From: JAYOFM01 sp038117225
GTDB taxonomy: Bacteria > Pseudomonadota > Alphaproteobacteria > Rhodospirillales > Casp-alpha2
NCBI GenBank assembly: GCA_038117225.1
Contig: JAYOFM010000107.1
Span: 1-12,340, forward strand
Direction: 5' to 3'
DNA: 12,340 bases
In this document: positions 1-6,887 of the stretch, in pieces
Numbering within the stretch: the stretch's first letter is position 1
Layout: each line of letters opens with the position of its first letter
Made by a program: the position numbers and the translations under genes
The notes under the pieces: model-generated
Database searches by the model: none
Seen by the model: the letters and a program-made list of their open reading frames with translations, nothing else
What the model was told of the DNA's origin: nothing

Positions 1-1130
1 TAGCGACCGTAGCGGCCGTTCCAACCAGCTCTGGATACCTTGCCCGGCGCCGTTGCGTGAACGGGTGAGCGCGTCGGCGCGCCCAGATCGACACCATAAT
101 GTGACGCCCATTTCTTGTTAATGGGGTCGCGGCGTTTTCCGTAGGAACTGGTGACCCGGTAATTGTTCAGCGGGGCAGTCAGAGGGATACGCTCCATGAC
201 TGTCTGCAAAGCCTCCAGATGCGCCAGACGGTTATCGAGGTCGTCCAGGTTCGCCTTCAACCCGTCGCCCGGTTTGCCATCAGGTTTCGCCGGGATAAAC
301 GGACCACCCTGCGCCCCCTGATCAACACTGGTTGCCGCCAAAAGCCGATCGATCTTCAACCCTGTGATTTCGATTACGCGCTCGACCGATTCGATATAGG
401 CAACGGCTCGTTCGTCGAGCCGTTGCACGGCAACTTGTTGCGACGTCTGCAAATCAACCAAGCGCTGCTGCAGCGCCGCGACCCTGTCTTCCATGCGGGT
501 TTCTAGATTGGTGATCTGCGATCGCAAGGCCTGGCCTTCGTTTCGCGCCAAATCACGCTCGAAAAGCGCGCGCTGCAGATCGAGCGCCACCGAATCCAGA
601 TTGCCCTTCAGCGTGTAGTTCCGCGTCGACAACGCGTTCATATCGGATTCGATGCCGGCGAGTCGTTTTTTCAACTGCTCGCGCGCTTCCGACACATCGA
701 TGCGCTCGCCTTCCGTCGTGCGAAGCTGCTTCTCCACCGACGACAGGCTGCGCTGCAGCGACGCGTTCTTTTCAACCAAGCCCAGCATCAGGGTGTGGTT
801 GTCCTCTAATTCATCGGTAATGGAACTGAATTTCTTTTGATAGGTCGCGACTTCGCCGAGCAGGCTCCGATAAGCGAAACGGGCGCTGGCGATTTCATGA
901 TCCTTGCTGGCAAGAACCTCGCCATGTCGAGCGAAACTGATTGTCGTATAGCTGGCCCAAGCCGTTGCAATAGCAACGAAACTGGCAACCGTTACTTGCC
1001 CCAATCGGGAAAACCGGAAGAACCGGATATTACCATTGGTTCGTAAATGAATCTGCCGGTCAGGGAACAACGTATTGACCACAGCAAGCGGCCAGCGCCA
1101 CCACCACGGACGTGAAATCCCTTCGTACAT
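1..1130 (-). CDS. M23 family peptidoglycan metallopeptidase with N-terminal membrane anchor (DUF5930-like), partial
   Basis: The gene runs off the left edge, so only about 376 N-terminal residues are visible. The protein starts MYEGISRPWWWRWPLAVVN, followed by a hydrophobic segment at about residues 45-65 that should anchor it in the inner membrane with the rest in the periplasm. A long charged, Leu/Gln-rich coiled-coil region covers about 80-215. The peptidase domain begins near residue 310; the motif SHYGVDLG gives the first two zinc ligands of LytM/M23 enzymes, His344 and Asp348. The later HxH motif would lie outside the window. M23 enzymes with this layout either cut peptide crosslinks in peptidoglycan or activate amidases during growth and division. 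The ATG at 1128-1130 is preceded by GAGGGAAG at good spacing. It is divergent from pgpA. The family is clear, but catalytic activity cannot be confirmed without the C-terminus. Confidence 0.9.
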   Translation of the reverse strand, partial: MYEGISRPWWWRWPLAVVNTLFPDRQIHLRTNGNIRFFRFSRLGQVTVASFVAIATAWASYTTISFARHGEVLASKDHEIASARFAYRSLLGEVATYQKKFSSITDELEDNHTLMLGLVEKNASLQRSLSSVEKQLRTTEGERIDVSEAREQLKKRLAGIESDMNALSTRNYTLKGNLDSVALDLQRALFERDLARNEGQALRSQITNLETRMEDRVAALQQRLVDLQTSQQVAVQRLDERAVAYIESVERVIEITGLKIDRLLAATSVDQGAQGGPFIPAKPDGKPGDGLKANLDDLDNRLAHLEALQTVMERIPLTAPLNNYRVTSSYGKRRDPINKKWASHYGVDLGAPTRSPVHATAPGKVSRAGWNGRYGR

Positions 1131-1467
1131 GTATCTTCCCTCGACGCCGTCCCTCAACATATCGCAGTACCGTCCATCGTCGTTAAATCGGGAAGCCCTC
1201 TTGCGCGCCGATATCGTTGATCAGCGACTGGGGCTTTTCCCCCCTGGGACGGTCTCGGCGCCCCAGAACGCATCCTGCGGCACAGTGCAGAACCCTATCG
1301 GCTGGTGATTTCCCATGCAAGCGGAGATGTCGACGGAACACCTGGATTATGGGCATTCAGATTGAATTCGGTCGAAAGCGAGCAGCCGCGGACGCTAAAG
1401 CCATTGCCGCTTTCGCTTGAAGGCGACAGGATGCCGTATCTGCCGCAATGAATAACGGCCTTCGTGA
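1131..1467. other. Divergent intergenic region, no convincing gene
   Basis: This 337-bp stretch separates the start of the M23 peptidase gene from the start of pgpA and must carry the promoters of both. I find no coding region with recognisable protein character; the short open frames crossing it look random. Two perfect inverted repeats are visible: ctggggc at 1228-1234 with gccccag at 1260-1266, and cgaaagcg at 1373-1380 with cgctttcg at 1408-1415. Neither is followed by a T-run, so they are not obvious terminators. No promoter matches a consensus well enough to call. Confidence 0.6.
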
Positions 1468-1959
1468 ATGTCCCTACCCCCTTCTCGCCCGCCACTTTCC
1501 AATTCTGGTGTTCTGCTGGCGACATGGTTTGGCGCCGGCTATTTGCCGAAGGCGCCAGGGACATGGGGCTCACTGGCGGCGCTACCCATCGGATGGGTGA
1601 TTCACGGCCATTGGGGCGTGCTCGGCCTGATCGCGGCCTGTATCCTGGTGTTTGGCGCCGGTGTATGGGCCAGCAATGTCTATATTGGACTTACTACCGA
1701 GTCGGACCCTGGTCCGGTGGTCGTTGACGAGGTCGTCGGGCAATGGCTGACGCTGCTTGTGGCGTCGACAACACTGTTTGATTACGCGTTAGCCTTCGTA
1801 TTATTTCGCGCGGCCGACATCATCAAGCCGTGGCCGGTATCCTGGGCCGATCGGGAGATCAAGGGCGGGCTCGGCGTGATGCTTGATGACGTCCTGGCCG
1901 CCGGTTACGCAACGGCGGCGTTGGCATTTGTCAAAGCCCTTATGGGTTCAGGAGGTTGA
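1468..1959 (+). CDS. pgpA: Phosphatidylglycerophosphatase A
   Basis: PgpA removes the phosphate from phosphatidylglycerophosphate to give phosphatidylglycerol, a late step of anionic phospholipid synthesis in the inner membrane. The 163-residue product has the family's signature blocks in order: GYLPKAPGTWGS at about 24-35, DEVVGQW at 87-93, FRAADIIKPWP at 113-123 and GGLGVMLDD at 133-141. The Asp/Glu residues in these blocks are the metal/phosphate site of the family. Hydrophobic membrane segments lie at about 37-66 and 94-113. An in-frame TGA lies immediately upstream (1465-1467), so the ATG at 1468 is the most upstream start possible; no clear Shine-Dalgarno precedes it. It is followed after 3 bp by pncC, so the two are probably co-transcribed. 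Family assignment is secure. Confidence 0.95.
   Translation: MSLPPSRPPLSNSGVLLATWFGAGYLPKAPGTWGSLAALPIGWVIHGHWGVLGLIAACILVFGAGVWASNVYIGLTTESDPGPVVVDEVVGQWLTLLVASTTLFDYALAFVLFRAADIIKPWPVSWADREIKGGLGVMLDDVLAAGYATAALAFVKALMGSGG
1951..1955 (+). promoter_or_regulatory. Ribosome binding site deciding the pncC start
   Basis: GGAGG lies inside the last codons of pgpA. It is 7 nt before a GTG at 1963 but only 4 nt before an in-frame TTG at 1960, so GTG is the better start for pncC. The site's position suggests translational coupling with pgpA. Confidence 0.7.
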
Positions 1960-1962
1960 TTG

Positions 1963-2481
1963 GTGTTCGATGATGATCTCGACGATCGGGCACGGACCCT
2001 ACTGGCGCGATGCCGAGAAGGTGGATTGCGAATCGCGACGGCCGAATCCTGCACGGGCGGCCTCATCGCGGCGGCGCTGACGGCGATCAGCGGTTCGTCC
2101 GATGTGGTCGAACGGGGGTTCGTTACATACACGAATGAGGCCAAGCATGAGATGCTGGGCGTACCCATGGCGTTTTTTGAAACCGTCGGTGCGGTGAGCG
2201 AAGAGGTCGCGCGCGCCATGGCGGCCGGCGCGCTCGAACATTCGTTGGCCGACATCTCCTGCGCGGTCACCGGGATCGCCGGCCCCGGCGGCGCGACGGA
2301 AAACAAGCCTGTGGGGTTGGTTCACATTGCGGCCGCAAGAAAGGGCGCCTCCCTGGCGCACCAACGCCACGTCTTCGCCGGCGACAGAAACGCCGTGCGT
2401 CGCCAATCGGTCATCGTCGCCTTTGACATGATGGCGGCGCTTATCGCGAAGGGGGCGCCGCCAGCCAACAACGATCGATGA
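1963..2481 (+). CDS. pncC: CinA C-terminal domain protein, nicotinamide-nucleotide amidohydrolase (PncC)
   Basis: Stand-alone CinA-C/PncC enzymes hydrolyse nicotinamide mononucleotide to nicotinate mononucleotide plus ammonia, recycling the pyridine nucleotide left by NAD turnover. The product has about 172 residues, the usual size for the single-domain form without the N-terminal CinA/MoaB-like half. Family motifs are ATAESCTGGL at about 25-34, holding the nucleophilic Ser29, then GFVTYTNEAK, the block GAVSEEVARAMA, and AVTGIAGPGG. It follows pgpA by 3 bp and converges on ratA, whose stop is only 15 bp beyond its own. A TTG at 1960 is an alternative start, but the GGAGG spacing favours GTG at 1963. 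The family is clear; the NMN deamidase activity is inferred from characterised homologues. Confidence 0.92.
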   Translation: MFDDDLDDRARTLLARCREGGLRIATAESCTGGLIAAALTAISGSSDVVERGFVTYTNEAKHEMLGVPMAFFETVGAVSEEVARAMAAGALEHSLADISCAVTGIAGPGGATENKPVGLVHIAAARKGASLAHQRHVFAGDRNAVRRQSVIVAFDMMAALIAKGAPPANNDR

Positions 2482-2498
2482 AGAGTGACGGGTTGGCT
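2463..2498. terminator. Inverted repeat between convergent pncC and ratA, possible weak bidirectional terminator
   Basis: AGCCAAC at 2463-2469 pairs perfectly with GTTGGCT at 2492-2498 across a 22-nt loop that itself contains the palindrome cgatcg. The structure spans both stop codons and the 15-bp gap between the genes. There is no T-run on either strand, so intrinsic termination would be weak at best. Confidence 0.3.
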
Positions 2499-2949
2499 AA
2501 TTTCGGCCGTAGAGCGCGTCAGCGCGTGTTTCGAACGCCGCGATCATGCGCCGAACGGCTTCGTTGAACACGGCGCCGATCGCGACCTGCAAGACCCGTG
2601 AGCGGAACTCGAAATCGACGAAAAAATCGATCTCACAACCGTCCGGATGGTCGAGGAATTTCCAATGGTTATTGAGGTACTTGAATGGCCCATCGGCGTA
2701 TGTGACATCGATACGATCAAACGGCGTTGTCGCCACGCGCGACGTGAACGTCTCGCGGAAGACCTTGAACCCGATCGCCATGTCGGCAACCAGAACGTCC
2801 GGTGCAGCCTCGTCACTGGCTTCCCGTTGGCGAATGCGGCACGCCTTACACCACGGTAAAAACTCGGGATATCGCTCGATATCCGCGACTAGATTAAACA
2901 ATTGTTCGGGGCTGTGGCGCAGCACGCGGCGCTCGGCATGGGTTGGCAT
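2497..2949 (-). CDS. ratA: RatA/COQ10-family START-domain protein (ubiquinone-binding type)
   Basis: The 150-residue protein matches the Coq10/RatA branch of the START-like superfamily along its whole length. It begins with the typical block HSPEQLFNLVADIERYPEFLPWC at about residues 12-34. It continues through alternating strands (VFRETFTSRV; DVTYADGPFKYLNNHW) and ends with a long C-terminal helix (FNEAVRRMIAAFETRADALYG). Mitochondrial Coq10 binds ubiquinone and supports respiration. The E. coli RatA name refers to a reported ribosome-association toxin activity that should not be assumed here. No partner antitoxin is visible. The gene is last in the minus-strand series, 9 bp after the dioxygenase gene, a position next to lipA that is common in alphaproteobacteria. 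I infer a role in ubiquinone handling. Confidence 0.9.
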   Translation of the reverse strand: MPTHAERRVLRHSPEQLFNLVADIERYPEFLPWCKACRIRQREASDEAAPDVLVADMAIGFKVFRETFTSRVATTPFDRIDVTYADGPFKYLNNHWKFLDHPDGCEIDFFVDFEFRSRVLQVAIGAVFNEAVRRMIAAFETRADALYGRN

Positions 2950-2958
2950 GAGGTACTG

Positions 2959-3957
2959 TTATTCAGCCGCTTTGAAGCGTGAGGTTCCGGGAACATACAG
3001 ATCAAGCAGGCCTTCCCCGAGGCGTTTGCTGGCCGGATCCTGTAGCCACAACCGCACAAGGTGGCGCCGGTGTTCGGCGTCGTCGACGAACTCCGTGCGC
3101 GAATGCAGGATGACGAAGTTGTTGAAAAACAGCATGTCGCCCTTGCGAATGTTTAAGCGTGCCTGCATCGCCGGGCGCGCAAGCACCGCATCAAAGGCAT
3201 CAAGCGCCGCGATTTCGTCATCGTCGAGGGTCATGCCTTCGTGACGCACCCATTCGATGGGATTGCGGTTGTAGCAGCAGTGCAGCAAGCCGTTATGAAA
3301 GGCGAATACCGGAATGCGGTGACTGGACAGCGGATTTTCGCCTTCCGGGTGTTGGCGCCGGCGGTGATGGAAGTAGCCGCGTTCCAAAATCGGCAACAGG
3401 CCCGGGTGCTCCTCGGCGATGACATTGAACGCGGCTGTGGCGCTGACCAACACCGTTTCACCGCCACGCGTGGCTTCGCCAAGCCCCATTAAGCCGCTTA
3501 AATCGGCGCCATCGGTATGGAACGGTAGCAGTGCATTGCTCTGATACCCCCGGGACTCATGAGAATACGGCTTCTGGTCATCGCGCACGTCGACTACCCA
3601 TTCGCCCTCGTAATTCTGAATGACGATGTCGCCGAGATGGCTGGCAATCACCGCGTAGGCGGCGACGTTTTCGTCGTATGAGAACGCATCGACCGGCCAA
3701 CCCGTGATGAAGACGAAGCCGCGACCGTCCTCGATGTCGGTATGCGCGCGAGTCAGAAAGGAAGCCGTTCGGGGCAGCGTGAAATCCGACTTGCGCCATT
3801 GGTGGTGCGGCCGGCCCGTCGCCAGCGCCATCTGCGCCGCCGCGCGGACCTCGTCAACCATGTGATCATCGAGAGCGTGGCAGTAGACGGCACGTTTCGC
3901 CACGTCCTGGGCGTTCCAGATGTTCGCTTCCTTAAGGGGGTGTGCCGGTCGTGCCAT
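2959..3957 (-). CDS. TauD/TfdA-family Fe(II)/2-oxoglutarate-dependent dioxygenase, substrate unknown
   Basis: The 332-residue product has the hallmarks of the TauD/TfdA clavaminate-synthase-like fold. Iron ligands are His147 and Asp149 in LLPFHTDGADL, and His285 in NNFVILHSRTEF. The 2-oxoglutarate-binding Arg should be Arg302 (or 297/298) in RRHLVRLWL. The GGETVLVS block at about 165-172 is also typical. Such enzymes couple 2-oxoglutarate decarboxylation to oxidation of a small molecule. Nothing in the sequence tells the substrate, and taurine or 2,4-D specificity should not be assumed. I chose the ATG at 3957, two bases after the lipA stop. A TTG at 3963 that overlaps the lipA TGA would add two residues; neither has a strong Shine-Dalgarno, so coupling to lipA is likely. 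ratA follows after 9 bp. Its insertion between lipA and ratA is unusual. Confidence 0.88.
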   Translation of the reverse strand: MARPAHPLKEANIWNAQDVAKRAVYCHALDDHMVDEVRAAAQMALATGRPHHQWRKSDFTLPRTASFLTRAHTDIEDGRGFVFITGWPVDAFSYDENVAAYAVIASHLGDIVIQNYEGEWVVDVRDDQKPYSHESRGYQSNALLPFHTDGADLSGLMGLGEATRGGETVLVSATAAFNVIAEEHPGLLPILERGYFHHRRRQHPEGENPLSSHRIPVFAFHNGLLHCCYNRNPIEWVRHEGMTLDDDEIAALDAFDAVLARPAMQARLNIRKGDMLFFNNFVILHSRTEFVDDAEHRRHLVRLWLQDPASKRLGEGLLDLYVPGTSRFKAAE

Positions 3958-3959
3958 AA

Positions 3960-4922
3960 TCAACCGGCGGCGGCTAGTTTCGCCTGACGCGCCCTTCGCA
4001 ATTCGTCGAAGTCGGCGTCGGCGTGATAGCTGGATCGGGTCAGCGGCGTCGCAGCGACCATCAGAAAACCCTTGGTCAGCGCAATTCTTTTGTATTCCTC
4101 GAACTCTTCCGGCGTTACGAAACGATCGATCGGTGCGTGGCGCGATGTTGGCGCCAGATACTGGCCGATGGTTAGAAAATCGATGTCGGCGGAACGCATG
4201 TCGTCCATCACCTGCAACACTTCCCCTCTCTCCTCACCCAGGCCGACCATGATGCCGGATTTGGTAAAAATCGACTGATCCCGACGTTTGACGGTATCCA
4301 GCAGTTGCAGCGAATGGAAATACCGCGCACCAGGCCGGATCGACGGATAGAGCCGCGGTACGGTTTCCAGGTTGTGATTGAACACGTCGGGCCGGGCATA
4401 GATGACGGTTTCCAGTGCTCCGGGTTTGTCACGAAAATCCGGGGTCAAAATCTCGATGGTGGTTTCTGGGGTCGTCTCCCGGATACGCTGGATGCAGAGC
4501 GCGAATTGCTCCGCGCCGCCGTCCGACAGGTCGTCCCGGTCCACCGATGTGATGACCATATGGCGCATGCCGAGTTTCGCCGCGGAAATGGCGAGGTTCT
4601 CTGGCTCCATCGGGTCGACGGGACGCGGCTTGCCGGTGGCCACGTTGCAGAACGCGCAGGCGCGGGTACAGATATCGCCGAGGATCATCACCGTCGCGTG
4701 CTTGGCCGACCAGCATTCACCGATATTTGGGCAGGCGGCCTCTTCGCAGACCGTGTGCAGATTGTGCTCGCGCATCAATTTTCGCGTTTCATGATAGGTT
4801 TTGGACGTCGGTGCCTTGACCCTGATCCACGGCGGCTTGCGCTTGATCGGATTGGCCGGCCGATTGACTTTTTCCGGATGTCTGGGGCGGGCGCGATCAG
4901 GCGTGAGGTCGTTGGGAGCCAT
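3960..4922 (-). CDS. lipA: Lipoyl synthase (radical SAM)
   Basis: LipA inserts two sulfur atoms into protein-bound octanoyl groups to make lipoyl cofactors, including those of the pyruvate dehydrogenase lipoyl domains encoded upstream. The 320-residue protein shows both iron-sulfur sites. The auxiliary cluster cysteines are Cys59, Cys64 and Cys70 in CEEAACPNIGEC, and the radical-SAM CxxxCxxC is Cys85, Cys89 and Cys92 in CTRACAFC. The conserved RSSYHAD motif near 296-302 carries the serine ligand of the auxiliary cluster. The first 30 residues are a basic, Pro-rich extension. The ATG at 4922 has AAGG about 9 nt upstream, inside the end of the GNAT gene, which stops only 2 nt before. No octanoyltransferase gene (lipB) is in the window. 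Function is secure. Confidence 0.97.
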   Translation of the reverse strand: MAPNDLTPDRARPRHPEKVNRPANPIKRKPPWIRVKAPTSKTYHETRKLMREHNLHTVCEEAACPNIGECWSAKHATVMILGDICTRACAFCNVATGKPRPVDPMEPENLAISAAKLGMRHMVITSVDRDDLSDGGAEQFALCIQRIRETTPETTIEILTPDFRDKPGALETVIYARPDVFNHNLETVPRLYPSIRPGARYFHSLQLLDTVKRRDQSIFTKSGIMVGLGEERGEVLQVMDDMRSADIDFLTIGQYLAPTSRHAPIDRFVTPEEFEEYKRIALTKGFLMVAATPLTRSSYHADADFDELRRARQAKLAAAG

Positions 4923-4924
4923 GG

Positions 4925-5371
4925 TTATACCTTGAATTCGTAGCGCACGAGGCTGGTCGGCTTGGCGACCGACTCGGAAAACGCGCGTGCTAAGTCGTTC
5001 TCAATATTGGCCATCGTGTAGACCCAATGTAATCTTTTCATGTGACCGATACGCACGATATCGCGGACGATCGCGGTGCCAACCCCTTGCCGACGATATC
5101 CTTCATCGACGAAAACGTCCTCAACATAGCAGACATCATTCTCGCTCCAGGTGCTTGCGTGTAGCACGTAGTTGCCAAAACCGATGATTTCGCCAGAAGG
5201 CAACACCGCAACCCGGCTACGCACGGGATTCGTGCGGTCCATGACACGGTCCCAGGTATCGAACGCGATATCCGAGGTGATCGAATGGTCGAGTTCATCA
5301 TGGTAATCCCCAAGTAGCTTCAGCCACGGGAATCGGTCTTCTGGGTCCGCTGGTCGGATTTCAATATCCAT
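4925..5371 (-). CDS. GNAT-family N-acetyltransferase, substrate unknown
   Basis: This is a 148-residue single-domain GNAT protein. The acetyl-CoA pyrophosphate-binding motif A is YVEDVFVDEGYRRQGVGTAIV at about 82-102, with the R/QxxGxG/A core at RRQGVGTA. After it comes motif B-like sequence with NIENDLARAF near 122-131, and the last residues (VRYEFKV) form the closing strand usual in the family. GNATs move an acetyl group from acetyl-CoA to an amine on a small molecule or protein; the acceptor here is unknown. The gene lies between lpdA (94 bp upstream) and lipA (2 nt downstream), inside a group devoted to making acetyl-CoA, so acetylation linked to acetyl-CoA supply is conceivable but only inference. 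The ATG at 5371 has GGAG upstream at suitable spacing. Confidence 0.88.
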   Translation of the reverse strand: MDIEIRPADPEDRFPWLKLLGDYHDELDHSITSDIAFDTWDRVMDRTNPVRSRVAVLPSGEIIGFGNYVLHASTWSENDVCYVEDVFVDEGYRRQGVGTAIVRDIVRIGHMKRLHWVYTMANIENDLARAFSESVAKPTSLVRYEFKV

Positions 5372-5465
5372 CGGGATGGCTCCGCTGTCAGGAACACAAT
5401 GTTACTCATTCGTGCATCCTAGGCTGATCCCATTGCGGGTGCCATGACGACGGTCAAAACTGTGA

Positions 5466-6869
5466 CTAAAAATGGATGGCTCGCCCGTAGGCATCAAGAA
5501 CACTCTCGTGCATCATTTCCGACAGAGTCGGATGTGGAAACACGGTGTGCATGAGCTCTTCCTCGGTGGTCTCGAGGCCCATGGCGACGACGTAACCCTG
5601 GATCAACTCGGTCACCTCGGCACCGATCATGTGGGCTCCCAGCAGTTGCCCAGTCTTGGCATCGAAGATCGTCTTGACCATGCCGTCGGGCTCGCCCAAT
5701 GCGATGGCCTTGCCGTTGCCGAGGAACGGGAAGCGTCCGACCTTGACCTCGTGGCCGGCTTCCTTGGCCCTCGCCTCGGTCATGCCGACGCTGGCAATCT
5801 GCGGATGGCAGTAGGTACAGCCGGGAATTTGGTTCTTATCCATGGGGTGTGATGGCAGTCCGGCGATAGTCTCAATGCAAATGACGCCTTCATGTTCAGC
5901 CTTGTGCGCCAGCATGGGCGGCCCAGCGACGTCGCCGATGGCGTAGACGCCGGGTTCGGCGGTGCGGCCGTAATCATCGATGACGATACAGCCCCGATCG
6001 GTCTTCACTTTGGTGGTTTCGAGACCTACGTCCTCGATGTTTCCGACGACGCCCACGGCAGAAATTACCCTATCAACAGTTAATTGTTGAGGTTTTCCCT
6101 TAGCGTCTTCAATCGTCGCGGTGACGCTGTCGGCGGCCTTGTCGAGTTTCGTGACCTTGGCGTCGGTGATAATCTTAATGCCCTGCTTTTCGAACTGCTT
6201 ATGCGCGAATTGAGAAATTTCGGCATCCTCGACCGGTAGAATTTGCGACATCACCTCGACCACGGTCACTTCGGCGCCCATCGTGCGGAAGAAACTCGCA
6301 AATTCGATGCCGATGGCGCCCGAGCCGATGACCAACAGCGATTTTGGCATCGTCGTCGGCACCATTGCCTCGAAATAGGTCCACACCAGTTTGCCGTCCG
6401 GCTCGAGGCCAGGCAGCGCGCGCGGCCGGGCGCCGGTCGCGATGATGACATGTTTGGCGGTTAGCGACGGCAGCGCCTTGCCGTCCTTGTCGACCACATC
6501 AACCTTACCTGGGCCATCAAGCTTCGCGGTCGCGTCGATGACGGTTACCTTGTTCTTCTTCAACAGATGACTGACGCCGCCGTTGAGCTGCTTGGAAACG
6601 CCGCGCGATCGCTCGACGACCTTGGCCAGATCAAAGCTGACGTTGTCCGCCGACAGGCCGTAGGCACCGGCATGGGTCATGTAATGATAGACCTCGGCCG
6701 AGCGCAGAAGCGCCTTGGTCGGAATACAGCCCCAGTTTAGACAAATGCCGCCGAGATGCTTTTTCTCGACGACACAAGCCTTGAGACCCAACTGAGCCGC
6801 GCGGATGGCGGTGACGTATCCGCCGGGCCCGCCACCGATGATGATGACGTCGAAGTTAGTATCGGCCAT
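5466..6869 (-). CDS. lpdA: Dihydrolipoyl dehydrogenase (E3 of pyruvate dehydrogenase)
   Basis: E3 reoxidises the dihydrolipoyl groups of E2 and passes electrons through FAD to NAD+. The 467-residue length is normal. Visible parts are the N-terminal FAD dinucleotide fold GGGPGG at 12-17, the redox-active disulfide Cys43/Cys48 in GGICLNWGCIPTKALL, a second NAD-binding GSGAIG fold near 180-188, the FAD-contacting block YAIGDVAGPPMLAHKA, and the C-terminal catalytic pair His446/Glu451 in HPTLSEMMHE. It starts 18 bp after pdhC, with an AAGGGA ribosome site. The position directly after pdhC marks it as the dedicated PDH E3 rather than a 2-oxoglutarate dehydrogenase E3. Assignment is secure. Confidence 0.97.
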   Translation of the reverse strand: MADTNFDVIIIGGGPGGYVTAIRAAQLGLKACVVEKKHLGGICLNWGCIPTKALLRSAEVYHYMTHAGAYGLSADNVSFDLAKVVERSRGVSKQLNGGVSHLLKKNKVTVIDATAKLDGPGKVDVVDKDGKALPSLTAKHVIIATGARPRALPGLEPDGKLVWTYFEAMVPTTMPKSLLVIGSGAIGIEFASFFRTMGAEVTVVEVMSQILPVEDAEISQFAHKQFEKQGIKIITDAKVTKLDKAADSVTATIEDAKGKPQQLTVDRVISAVGVVGNIEDVGLETTKVKTDRGCIVIDDYGRTAEPGVYAIGDVAGPPMLAHKAEHEGVICIETIAGLPSHPMDKNQIPGCTYCHPQIASVGMTEARAKEAGHEVKVGRFPFLGNGKAIALGEPDGMVKTIFDAKTGQLLGAHMIGAEVTELIQGYVVAMGLETTEEELMHTVFPHPTLSEMMHESVLDAYGRAIHF

Positions 6870-6887
6870 GTTTCGTCCCTTCGCGCC

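Noticed and set aside
1295..1573. Minus-strand 92-codon open frame across the M23-pgpA gap
   Set aside because: It overlaps the conserved start of pgpA, has no family resemblance and no good ribosome site.
2497..2949. Reading ratA as a toxin of a toxin-antitoxin system
   Set aside because: No antitoxin-like neighbour is present, and the sequence is of the COQ10/START type usual next to lipA; the name alone does not support a toxin role.
4305..4943. 212-codon plus-strand open frame opposite lipA
   Set aside because: Antisense to lipA, whose cysteine motifs make it unambiguous; the frame is a compositional shadow.
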